Shown: positions 9,002-16,612 of the stretch, one piece after another
Layout: every line of letters starts with the position of its first letter
Position numbering within the stretch: the first letter of the stretch is position 1
Source: Candidatus Uhrbacteria bacterium
Lineage (GTDB): Bacteria > Patescibacteriota > Patescibacteriia > 2-12-FULL-60-25
Length of the DNA stretch: 64,000 nt
Assembly (NCBI GenBank): GCA_018499965.2
Contig: JAHBAS020000006.1
Span: forward strand, 31,559 to 95,558
Reading direction: 5' to 3'
The notes under the pieces: generated by a model
What the model saw: only the letters and a program-made list of their open reading frames with translations
The model's database searches: none
Told to the model about the DNA's origin: nothing
Position numbers and translations under genes: made by a program

Positions 9002-10012
9002 ATGAAGAAACATTTCATGCTTGTTTGCGCACTCGGCGGATCGATCGTGTTCCCGGGTTTGGCGCTTGCAGCCACGCCACAGCAAATGCTGGACGCCGCT
9101 GTCCTTAAATCAAATGCCGTCGCTCCGTTCAATATGACGGGAGAGATGGTGATTCGAACGTCTGAAAAGGCCTTGCGCGAAAAGACACCGGGCCAACAGG
9201 TGGAAGTGAAGTTGAATCTCGCACAGCGTCGTAATGGCATGAGTTCCGAAGGGAATCTCGCCATCAAGTCTTTTTCAGCAAAGATGAATGGCGTTGAAGT
9301 TCCAACGACGAACGATCCAGCGACCATTGAGTGGAAAGTGACGGATGGCAAAGCCTACCTTCGCGTTTCCCAGGCTTCGGATGCCGTTCTCGGTGCATTA
9401 AAGCTTTATGGAATTGACGTGAGCGGCACCGTAGGAACATGGGTGGAAGTCGATCTTCTTTCTCTGTTCTCCATGGTTGGGCCTTCGGATGTGGCAATGG
9501 CGAATGAAGCAGCCAATGTCGCCGCGAGCGAAGCTTCGAAGTTCGGCGATATCAAGACATTGCAAGTTACGCGCGTTGAACGTCGATGGAAGGAGGATGG
9601 CGTAGACATGATCCGCGTTCGCGTTCGTTTGAACCCGGCTGTGATCAATAAGGCGATGTCCATGGATTTGAAAGCGATCGATGCGAAGGCCAAGGATGCA
9701 AAGGCACAGCGCGCAGCCGTGAACGCGAAGTATGCGGAAATGCGCAAGTTCGCCGCGAACTTCCAAATTGCGATCAATATCAAAGTGCAGGAACAGTCCA
9801 TTGATCGCATCGAAATGGGATACAAGCGCGTTGATCCGGTAAAGGAATGTTCCAAGAACAGTCTTGGAAAAGAGGTTTGTAAGACCACGGGATCCCGCAC
9901 GTCCGAAATGAATGCCGGATTCTTCCTCCGTGGCGCTTCGAATGCGCCAGTCCAGGCCCCAAAGAACGCCGTTTCTTCGGATGTCCTTCTTGAGGGTATT
10001 TTGGGTCGGTAA
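9002..10012 (+). CDS. Secreted or periplasm-type protein of unknown function
   Basis: This 336-residue protein has a clear signal peptide ending near LALA-ATPQQ (residue 23/24). The mature part is Ala/Lys/Val-rich with amphipathic strands. It also has a helical stretch rich in Lys and Ala (DLKAIDAKAKDAKAQRAAV) and a Cys pair (ECSKNSLGKEVC) near the C-terminus. Similar layouts occur in CPR secreted proteins, but no named family is recognised. A terminator follows directly, so it is the last gene of its transcript. Confidence 0.75.
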   Translation: MKKHFMLVCALGGSIVFPGLALAATPQQMLDAAVLKSNAVAPFNMTGEMVIRTSEKALREKTPGQQVEVKLNLAQRRNGMSSEGNLAIKSFSAKMNGVEVPTTNDPATIEWKVTDGKAYLRVSQASDAVLGALKLYGIDVSGTVGTWVEVDLLSLFSMVGPSDVAMANEAANVAASEASKFGDIKTLQVTRVERRWKEDGVDMIRVRVRLNPAVINKAMSMDLKAIDAKAKDAKAQRAAVNAKYAEMRKFAANFQIAINIKVQEQSIDRIEMGYKRVDPVKECSKNSLGKEVCKTTGSRTSEMNAGFFLRGASNAPVQAPKNAVSSDVLLEGILGR

Positions 10013-10035
10013 TTCAAAAAACGTTGAAATAGAAG

Positions 10036-10063
10036 GCATCCAAGCTCGCTTGGGTGCTTTTTA
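10036..10063 (+). terminator. Intrinsic terminator
   Basis: GCATCCAAG and CTTGGGTGC (one G-T pair) form a 9-bp stem on a CTCG loop, followed by TTTTTAT. It ends the transcript of the secreted protein gene. Confidence 0.75.
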
Positions 10064-10080
10064 TGTTTTGTCTATCCGTC

Positions 10081-10109
10081 TTGACAAAAAGTAAAAAGTA
10101 CGGTGTAAT
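10081..10109 (+). promoter_or_regulatory. Sigma-70-type promoter of the Thr-rich lipoprotein gene
   Basis: TTGACA (10081-10086), 17 bases and TGTAAT (10104-10109). The predicted start near 10116 leaves a leader of about 60 bases before the ATG at 10176. Confidence 0.7.
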
Positions 10110-10175
10110 CGACATGAACGTTCCATGTTGGGGCGTTTTCGACAAGTAAACAGCAGTGAAATTGGAGCATGTCCA

Positions 10176-11576
10176 ATGGCAAAAAAAGGATACGTAGGGA
10201 TATGGATCAGCCTTATCGTCGCAGTTTTTGCGATGGTTGGGTGTCAGTTCGGCGAGGACGTCTATGACGACCCTCAAGAAGAGGCCGGAAAAGCAACGGT
10301 GCAGCAGGACCTTGGCGTCACATGTGGCGTCTTACGGGACTGTCAGCCGTATGACGTGTGTATCAAAAACGGGAGCGCGCAGTGTATCAGCAATCGCTGC
10401 AAGTCGGTTCAAACGGCTGCAGGGATTGTAGATTTGCAATGCGTGATCGACGTTTACACCGGCTTAAGCGGCGCTCCTCCGAGCACGTCGTCAACGAGTG
10501 GGACGACTTCGACTCCAACGACTTCTACGACATCTACGGCAATATGCGGTCGCGTCGATCCTCCTGTGCAGGAAGTTGCGAAGTATAACGGTTTCGATAA
10601 GCATGCGAATTGCGACCGGGCCACGGAAGCATGGGCTGGAAGGATGTTGGCTGAAGTGAAAGAGGCAAGGGCTTGGGTCGATGTGGTTGCAGATACGCCG
10701 GGATCAACGATCGAGGTTTTAGAACTGACGTTGTACGGCGTGTTATCGAACGGTCAGTCGGTTGTTGTTCGCAGAACGACAAAAGGCCAGCCTGCGATTA
10801 CATGGATCGCTGAATTTTCTCGCGATGAGTGGTTCGTGCCCACGACACCTCTCTCGACAACGCCTCCCCTTAAGCCGTTATCGAGCGACGTGTACAGCGT
10901 TCCGTTGAATCCTCGTTTGATTCATTTCGGAAATGGAGCGGCGCCTATTGGTCAATACGTTGATTTTTACGTTGTCGGCGTCTTCAGGACGACTGGCACC
11001 GCTAAGGTCAAGGTTGGAGCTGATGCGTACTATCCGTCATATGCAAATGGAACGGATCATTACGGATGGGAAATCGGGAATAGTCACTGGTACTCCTGCA
11101 CAAGCGGGACGATCACGGTTGTTTCCTATAACCCGACGCTTGCCGATCCTTGCTCGAATCAAATTGGCGTTGTAAGTACGACGTCAACGACAACCACGAC
11201 TACGACAACGTCGAATGGATGCCCATCGACGGGAATCAAAGTCACTCCGGGTTCGTCGCTTATCTCTTCGTGCGCATCCGATCTTCGGTTGGTCACGTGG
11301 GATAATGCGGGTAACACGATTCGATCGCCGTCGGATGATGCGCCACTTGTGACCACGCCAAATTTCTTAGGGTTCCTCGCTGTCACATCGACATGCGGCG
11401 GAGCGTATCGAACGAGTTGGCCGTCGGTTGGATCAAGCGCGGTAAGCGCAGGATTCTCGCAAGTGTGTTCGCAGGGTCAGGATGTGACGAGCACCTCTGT
11501 CATTTGCAATGACGGAAACGGCTCGAAACTATCCATTGCGATTAATCCGAAAGAATCAACTGGTCGCTGTCTATAA
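10176..11576 (+). CDS. Thr/Ser-linker surface lipoprotein
   Basis: This 466-residue lipoprotein starts with MAKKGYVGIWISLIVAVFAMVGC, whose lipobox MVGC marks the lipidated Cys near residue 23. The start at 10176 is preferred because it opens the signal peptide and has GGAG nearby; the track start adds 17 residues. Two Thr/Ser-only linkers separate modules: one near residues 108-126 and one near residues 335-348. The first module is Cys-rich (CGVLRDCQPYDVC...). The middle module looks like a beta sandwich. The last has paired Cys. No catalytic motif is seen. The role is unknown and a cell-surface position is inferred. Confidence 0.8.
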   Translation: MAKKGYVGIWISLIVAVFAMVGCQFGEDVYDDPQEEAGKATVQQDLGVTCGVLRDCQPYDVCIKNGSAQCISNRCKSVQTAAGIVDLQCVIDVYTGLSGAPPSTSSTSGTTSTPTTSTTSTAICGRVDPPVQEVAKYNGFDKHANCDRATEAWAGRMLAEVKEARAWVDVVADTPGSTIEVLELTLYGVLSNGQSVVVRRTTKGQPAITWIAEFSRDEWFVPTTPLSTTPPLKPLSSDVYSVPLNPRLIHFGNGAAPIGQYVDFYVVGVFRTTGTAKVKVGADAYYPSYANGTDHYGWEIGNSHWYSCTSGTITVVSYNPTLADPCSNQIGVVSTTSTTTTTTTTSNGCPSTGIKVTPGSSLISSCASDLRLVTWDNAGNTIRSPSDDAPLVTTPNFLGFLAVTSTCGGAYRTSWPSVGSSAVSAGFSQVCSQGQDVTSTSVICNDGNGSKLSIAINPKESTGRCL

Positions 11577-11785
11577 TGATTCGTACGGATGTGCGTGAAC
11601 AACGAGTCTGCGGTATAGGCGCCCGTTCGAATGTTCGTCGCTTTTATGAGAAGCGATGACGCGAAGTTGTGGTTGTGCCAAGCCTGGCATCTCGTCTTCC
11701 GTTTCACTGCATACGATTATTTTTTCTCGGGTTTTTGAAATGTCCTGAAATGAGGATGTTGGCCCATTGTTCGTTTGTCTCTCGG
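11577..11785. other. Intergenic stretch without a recognised gene
   Basis: No convincing ORF, RNA gene or promoter was found between the Thr-rich lipoprotein stop and the palindrome at 11786. The reverse-strand ORF listed there has neither a plausible start context nor a protein-like composition. Confidence 0.5.
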
Positions 11786-11813
11786 GGACCGTAAACCACG
11801 TGGTTTACGGTCC
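11786..11813. repeat. Perfect 28-bp palindrome with CACGTG core
   Basis: The arm GGACCGTAAACCAC is followed by its exact reverse complement, with CACGTG at the centre. A moderately T-rich stretch (TCTTCTATTTT) follows on the plus strand, so it could act as a terminator for the lipoprotein gene 210 bases upstream. A DNA-binding site is the alternative. It is not the canonical parS, whose flanks run GTTT-CACGTG-AAAC. Confidence 0.7.
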
Positions 11814-11838
11814 TCTTCTATTTTAGGAATAGGTATCA

Positions 11839-11862
11839 AAAAAACCGCCTTTCGGCGATTTT
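11839..11862 (-). terminator. Terminator downstream of initiator tRNA
   Basis: On the minus strand a CGCC-GAAA-GGCG hairpin is followed by GTTTTTTT, 10 bases past the tRNA 3' end. The plus strand also has a T-run, so it may work both ways. Confidence 0.65.
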
Positions 11863-11867
11863 TCTTT

Positions 11868-11944
11868 TGGTTGCGGGAACCGGATTTGAACCGGTGACCT
11901 CCAGGTTATGGGCCTGGCGAGCTGCCTGGCTGCTCTATCCCGCG
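11868..11944 (-). tRNA. Initiator tRNA-Met (CAU), variant anticodon arm
   Basis: This 77-base cloverleaf has CCA encoded. The C1-A72 mismatch (CGCGGGA/TCCCGCA), the D-arm GAGC...GCTC and the T-arm match bacterial formyl-Met initiator tRNA. The anticodon loop reads CCCATAA, so position 33 is C rather than the near-universal U. The stem is CCAGG/CCTGG, giving A29-U41 in place of the first of the three G-C pairs typical of initiators. The -10 box lies only 5 bases upstream, so the transcript may start at or next to the mature 5' end. Confidence 0.9.
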
Positions 11945-11949
11945 AGAGG

Positions 11950-11978
11950 ATACTACTGAATTTCGGCATATTTGTCAA
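11950..11978 (-). promoter_or_regulatory. Promoter of the initiator tRNA
   Basis: On the minus strand TTGACA (11978-11973), a 17-base spacer and TAGTAT (11955-11950). The expected start is 11943-11944, coinciding with tRNA base 1. Confidence 0.75.
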
Positions 11979-12014
11979 ATGGGGATGCCTCGATTCCTTT
12001 AATATTTCGCATCT

Positions 12015-14342
12015 ATGCTACCATTATTTTATATGTTTATGCCTTTTCGTGTGCCGAGGGTTCTTCGGAGGGTGTTCGGAACGATCATCGGAATCGCTGT
12101 TCTTGCGATGAGTAGCTTCGTCCTGTATCCGGAGTCGCTTTTTGCAGCTTCATCGTCTTGTTCGCTGACAACGGGTGGAGCTTATCGAACGGCATCCGTC
12201 ACAACGGTGTACGTGATCACGTCCGATTGCCAGAAACGTCCTATTTTCAATCCGGACGTTTATTTCTCTTACTACCAAGATTGGAGTCCGGTGAAGTTCA
12301 TCGAACAATCCGCGCTTGATCGCGTTCCGGATCATGCGCTTCGATTCATGCCTTGGGGTCCGCGTCGAACGTTCCAGAACGGATCGTTGATCAAAACCAC
12401 GGATGATCCGCATGTCTATCTCGTGGAAGATGGGAAGATCTATCCGTTCGGCGGCGAAGATGCGTTTAAGGCATTTGGTTTTACGTTTGACCAGGTGGAA
12501 GACGTGGCCGAAGACGTGATGAAGAAGTTCCAGAAACAGTCGCAAGACATCCAGGGATTGGATCAGGTTCCGGCATCACTCGTTTTCAAGTATTCGAATG
12601 CCCCGGCGGTCTACGTATTGGTAAGTGAGTCGGGCGTATTGAAAAAACAGCATGTCACTTCCATGGAATCCTTGCGAAGCCTCGGACGCGCCGATCGCAT
12701 CGCGGTTCTGCCTATATCAAAGACATTCCCGGATGGCGGCACGGCATCGCCGCCCGCGAATCAGGGATCCGCAGATGACGCAGCGGAACTTGCGAGCGCG
12801 GATATTACGATCACGGTTGATCCTGCAAAGACCAAGGCGATTTCGCCGTATATCTACGGAATCAACTTCAACCATGATGTTACGGATGCTCCATCAGGAC
12901 TTACGTTGAATCGATACGGAGGAAATCGATGGACGGCATACAACTGGGAGAATAATGCGTCCAATGCAGGAAGCGATTGGAATTATTCAAGCGATAGCTA
13001 TCTCGGCGGGGGAGAGACGCCTGCAGAAGCGGTACGCTCCGGCATCGCGGGCGATCAGTCGCGTCATCAAGCGAGCTTGGTCACGTTCCAGCTTCAAGGA
13101 TACGTGTCTGCGGACAAAGACGGTTCGGTTGATGCGAACAAGGGTGATCTCGCAGATCGGTTCAAGAAAGTCGTTTTCAAGAAAGGCTCTGCGTTTTCAT
13201 TAACGCCGAGCACGTCTGACGCGAACGTGTACATGGATGAATTCGCCTGGGCGTTGAACCAAAAACAGTCCGGCATTTTCACGACGAATGCCTCATATCC
13301 AACGTTCGTGAGTTTGGATAATGAGCCGGAATTGTGGAATAGCACGCATTCCGAAATCCAGGGGACGGGCATGGCCACTTCAGGCGATTACATCGCAAAA
13401 ACGATCGGCCTTACTAAGGCATTAAAAGATCAATTCCCGGAAATGGTGATTTTCGGTCCAGTACATTACGGCTTCCTCGGCATGTATAATTTCCAGGATG
13501 ATAAGACGGAATCGTACTCAAACGATTATTGGTTCACGGACAAATATCTTTCTGAATTAAAAAAGGCATCCGATGCCTACGGCAAACGTTTGCTTGATGT
13601 CTATGACTTCCATTGGTATTCCGAGGCGCAAAGCAGCGACGGATCTCGCGTATCCGGATTAACCGGTTCCAGCCTCACGGCGGATCAGGTACAAGCGATC
13701 GTGCAGAGTCCGCGTAGCCTTTGGGATCCGACGTACACGGAAAAATCGTGGATTACGCAGTGGATGACGAATGGACCGATCAATATCCTTGGAAAGTTGC
13801 AGGATAAAATCAACAAGATTTGGCCTGGTACGAAGATCGCGATCACGGAGTACGAACACGGGGGAGATAATCACGTTGCCGGAGCTATTGCGCAAGCGGA
13901 TGTGCTCGGAATTTTTGGAAGCCAGGGAGTCTTTGCCGGCACCTGGTGGCCACCGTACGGGACGTATCCGTACACCGTCGGAGCCTTCCGTGCCTATCGA
14001 GGATTCGATGGCGGAAGCGCAAATTTCGGTGACGTATCCCTCCAGGCGTCATCCAGCGATATCGAAGATGTTTCCGCATACGCAAGTACGGATAGCCAGA
14101 AATCCGGACGAACGGTTTTCGTGGTCATCAACCGATCAACAGCAACGAAGAAGGTTGCGCTAAGCGGTCAGTCGCTTTCCGGTACGGCTTCCATCTATCG
14201 CATCACGGCATCGTCTGGCGCATCTCAAATCAAGGCTGGAAAGCCGGTTTCTCCGGTATTTGTGAGCAACATGTCCGTAAGCGGTAAAGTCATGGTTGTA
14301 GAGGTACCAGCCTTGAGCGTAACCACGATTGAGGTCAAATAG
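12015..14342 (+). CDS. Secreted glycoside hydrolase family 44 enzyme
   Basis: This 775-residue protein would cleave beta-1,4 glucans such as cellulose or xyloglucan outside the cell. A signal peptide or anchor covers about residues 1-45. Residues of about 50-240 hold repeats of a VYLVEDGKIYPFGGEDAF type seen in CPR secreted proteins. The GH44 barrel follows from about residue 262 (ISPYIYGINF, NRYGGNRWTAYNWENNASNA). The acid/base Glu is E437 in SLDNEPELW and the nucleophile is E612 in ITEYEHGG. Their spacing is close to that of known GH44 enzymes. The C-terminal 100 residues are a beta domain. An ATG at 12039 is an alternative start. Substrate is inferred from the family. Confidence 0.85.
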   Translation: MLPLFYMFMPFRVPRVLRRVFGTIIGIAVLAMSSFVLYPESLFAASSSCSLTTGGAYRTASVTTVYVITSDCQKRPIFNPDVYFSYYQDWSPVKFIEQSALDRVPDHALRFMPWGPRRTFQNGSLIKTTDDPHVYLVEDGKIYPFGGEDAFKAFGFTFDQVEDVAEDVMKKFQKQSQDIQGLDQVPASLVFKYSNAPAVYVLVSESGVLKKQHVTSMESLRSLGRADRIAVLPISKTFPDGGTASPPANQGSADDAAELASADITITVDPAKTKAISPYIYGINFNHDVTDAPSGLTLNRYGGNRWTAYNWENNASNAGSDWNYSSDSYLGGGETPAEAVRSGIAGDQSRHQASLVTFQLQGYVSADKDGSVDANKGDLADRFKKVVFKKGSAFSLTPSTSDANVYMDEFAWALNQKQSGIFTTNASYPTFVSLDNEPELWNSTHSEIQGTGMATSGDYIAKTIGLTKALKDQFPEMVIFGPVHYGFLGMYNFQDDKTESYSNDYWFTDKYLSELKKASDAYGKRLLDVYDFHWYSEAQSSDGSRVSGLTGSSLTADQVQAIVQSPRSLWDPTYTEKSWITQWMTNGPINILGKLQDKINKIWPGTKIAITEYEHGGDNHVAGAIAQADVLGIFGSQGVFAGTWWPPYGTYPYTVGAFRAYRGFDGGSANFGDVSLQASSSDIEDVSAYASTDSQKSGRTVFVVINRSTATKKVALSGQSLSGTASIYRITASSGASQIKAGKPVSPVFVSNMSVSGKVMVVEVPALSVTTIEVK

Positions 14343-14360
14343 GGGATTGTTGTTTCGTTC

Positions 14361-14400
14361 GAACGCTTCAGCGGTCGAAAAGCCGCTGAAGCGTTCTTTA
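14361..14400 (+). terminator. Intrinsic terminator after the GH44 gene
   Basis: GAACGCTTCAGCGG pairs perfectly with CCGCTGAAGCGTTC around an 8-base loop, followed by TTTA. It lies 18 bases past the stop. Confidence 0.75.
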
Positions 14401-14428
14401 GGCCTTTTTCACAGGCTGTTCTCGGCTC

Positions 14429-14457
14429 TTGTCAATTTACCAGAAATCCGCTATATT
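14429..14457 (+). promoter_or_regulatory. Promoter of the CAU tRNA
   Basis: TTGTCA, a 17-base spacer and TATATT. The start near 14464 gives a leader of about 22 bases before the tRNA. Confidence 0.65.
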
Positions 14458-14485
14458 TTCCCCACAAAAGAAGCATTGGTACCAT

Positions 14486-14562
14486 GCCGGGGTAGCTCAG
14501 TTGGTTAGAGCGTGGGACTCATAAGCCCGAGGTCGGCGGTTCAAATCCGCCCCCCGGTACCA
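14486..14562 (+). tRNA. tRNA with CAU anticodon (elongator Met or Ile2)
   Basis: This 77-base cloverleaf has acceptor GCCGGGG/CCCCGGT (G1-U72), discriminator A and an encoded CCA. The D-arm is GCTC...GAGC and the anticodon loop CTCATAA. The first base pair and D-arm differ from the initiator at 11868. The CAU anticodon is read either as elongator Met or, after lysidine modification, as Ile(AUA); sequence alone does not decide. Position 31-39 is an A-G mismatch. Confidence 0.88.
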
Positions 14563-14564
14563 AT

Positions 14565-14597
14565 AAAAACGATCCGCCTAGGCGGATCGTTTTTATA
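14565..14597 (+). terminator. Terminator after the CAU tRNA
   Basis: ACGATCCGCC-TA-GGCGGATCGT is a perfect inverted repeat flanked by A-run and T-run, immediately after the tRNA. It can also serve the convergent gene on the minus strand. Confidence 0.8.
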
Positions 14598-14619
14598 TGC
14601 CGAGATGTAAAATCCTCTC

Positions 14620-16608
14620 TTAGAGGACCGAAATTTTCCCGCTATCCCCATCAATCCGAATCTGATCTCCGATGGAGATGTGTTCTTTGAGGATGTCGAC
14701 ATTCGTTACAACGGGGATGTGTTGTTCGCGAGCAAGGATAGCGAGATGCGAAAGGATGCCTCCTTGGGATGAGACGATGCCAACGATATAGTCGAAGTAC
14801 TGCACGAGATCCGGCGTGAGCATTTCCGTATACAAGATACATCGCGGGTCTTTTTTCTTATCAAGTTGTTCTCGTGAAACGAGAACTCCTTCCGTAGTCC
14901 CGGATGAAATTCCCTGAGGTTTTTCTCGTCGAACGGATTCCGGCAGATTCGAAAGTCGAGGTGGAAACGACCAATGGGAGTATTGGGCATGTTGCTTGCG
15001 TCGTTCTGTGACTTCTGTTTTCGAAACGTGTCCATTTTCAAGTTCCTCAATGGTGGAAAAATACGAAGATGTTCCGATCGCGCGACGAAGCGCATTGATA
15101 TATCCGACCGTAAGCCAGCGGCCTCGTTCCCGGAGATGGTCGCATGCCACGGCTTTTTCTAGGAATGGCCTGAGGAATGTTTTTCTCCATTCGGGAAGCG
15201 CGTTCCACCAAGAAATCATTTCGGGATCATCAGCGTACGTCGGCGTCCGTGTCATGAAAGCGTCTGTATTCGCGATCTCCAATCCATTTCCGATCCATCC
15301 TTTCGGCGGCGCATCCGCCTTAGGAGAAAAGAATGTTTCTCGAAGCGATGTGCTTAGGATTTGAATGGCTGTTTTTCCATAGGGTTTGAGAATCGCATCC
15401 AGTCGACGAACGGATATTTCGGCTAAAAGGTTTATTTCAAAAATAAGCTCATAGCAATGAGAAAATGCCGGCCATATCTCGGAAAGATCGGATGAATCCG
15501 GAATCTGCTTGAGTTCGTTTTTTACAGATGTCACGAATGCGTCAACGTCTCGAATAGCGATCTTCCCTAAGGCGGCTGTGTTTTGCCAGCTACGCCAAAA
15601 ACCTTTCATCGTGGATCGGGTCGGCGTTGCGGAGGTTGGTTTGCGGAAGTAGCTGTAGGATGGCAAAAGCGTGTGTAACTCTTGTTCACGGTCGACGTAT
15701 AATTGATTGCCGATGATGCGAAGGAAATCTCGCGCTTCAAACGTTACGCCGTATTTTTGATATACGCGTTGGATGGGCCCGTTGTCGGCATAGAGGCGTT
15801 TAAGGATAGACAAGGTAAAAGGCGTTGGACGCGGCGCTATTTCGCTGATCGTTGTCTGTTCATAGAGAAAGGGGTTTCCCGACGGAAGTGCTTGATCAAG
15901 ATAGAGGAGTCCCTGGTACTGTTCTTTTGAAATGGTCGTAATCGGTCGCGCCTGCAACAGGTACCATTGTCCGTTTTGCAAACACCATTCAATGTCTTGA
16001 GGATGTTCGCATGCGCGTTCTATTTTTTGAAAGACGGGAAGAATGTCTTTCAGAGGCAATTGATGACGGGGGAGTGGTTCATTCCAATACCATTCAATTG
16101 ATTCAGGTTTTATCTTTCCAGATACGAGATCTTCTCCGATACCTTGATGGTATTCGACAAGCATTTGACGCTTGTTTCCCGGATGGCGCGTAAAGGCCAC
16201 GCCGGAAAAATCTGCTCTGATGTATTCTTGAACAATGATTGAGCATTTTGCGAGATCTCCTTTGAGATATGCACGTGCATGTTCGATGACTTCTGAAATA
16301 CGCATGCCGATATCATGTGGTTTAACATCGACGTGCGTCAAAAATTGTCCTGCAAACGAGTGCTCGGCATCGTCCTCGATCAGTGCTGCGGATCGAACAG
16401 CGAATGTATCGGCACGAAGCCGTTCCAGGATGTGCTTAACGAGTTTGTCCAACTTTTTAGCATCTAGCGTACTCACGACGGAAGTGGGAATGACAACAAA
16501 AGGCGGGACAGTGCATCCTAATGCTTTCAGGCGTGCAAGATTGATGGCTTTTTTACCGACGGTATCGGCATGCGCCTCTAGCTGATCCGAATCGAGAACC
16601 ATGTCCAT
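14620..16608 (-). CDS. PEP-synthase/rifampin-phosphotransferase-like dikinase
   Basis: This 662-residue protein pairs an ATP-grasp nucleotide domain with a C-terminal swivelling phospho-His domain. The N-terminus (VGKKAINLARLKALGCTVPP, TFAVRSAALIEDD, DIEWCLQNGQWYLLQARPIT) is the PPDK/PEP-synthase ATP-binding module. The C-terminus (GGILSHLAI, His621) is the mobile phospho-His domain. The PEP/pyruvate TIM barrel that ends true PEP synthases is absent. The middle 300 residues are unique. This order resembles rifampin phosphotransferase but is about 200 residues shorter. The substrate is unknown. It is 4 bases downstream of the rhodanese gene, in one operon. Confidence 0.75.
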   Translation of the reverse strand: MDMVLDSDQLEAHADTVGKKAINLARLKALGCTVPPFVVIPTSVVSTLDAKKLDKLVKHILERLRADTFAVRSAALIEDDAEHSFAGQFLTHVDVKPHDIGMRISEVIEHARAYLKGDLAKCSIIVQEYIRADFSGVAFTRHPGNKRQMLVEYHQGIGEDLVSGKIKPESIEWYWNEPLPRHQLPLKDILPVFQKIERACEHPQDIEWCLQNGQWYLLQARPITTISKEQYQGLLYLDQALPSGNPFLYEQTTISEIAPRPTPFTLSILKRLYADNGPIQRVYQKYGVTFEARDFLRIIGNQLYVDREQELHTLLPSYSYFRKPTSATPTRSTMKGFWRSWQNTAALGKIAIRDVDAFVTSVKNELKQIPDSSDLSEIWPAFSHCYELIFEINLLAEISVRRLDAILKPYGKTAIQILSTSLRETFFSPKADAPPKGWIGNGLEIANTDAFMTRTPTYADDPEMISWWNALPEWRKTFLRPFLEKAVACDHLRERGRWLTVGYINALRRAIGTSSYFSTIEELENGHVSKTEVTERRKQHAQYSHWSFPPRLSNLPESVRREKPQGISSGTTEGVLVSREQLDKKKDPRCILYTEMLTPDLVQYFDYIVGIVSSQGGILSHLAILAREQHIPVVTNVDILKEHISIGDQIRIDGDSGKISVL

Positions 16609-16612
16609 AGGA

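Noticed and set aside
11786-11813. The CACGTG palindrome as a canonical parS site for the ParB in this window
   Set aside because: The flanks are reversed relative to the TGTTNCACGTGNAACA consensus, so it was not called parS.
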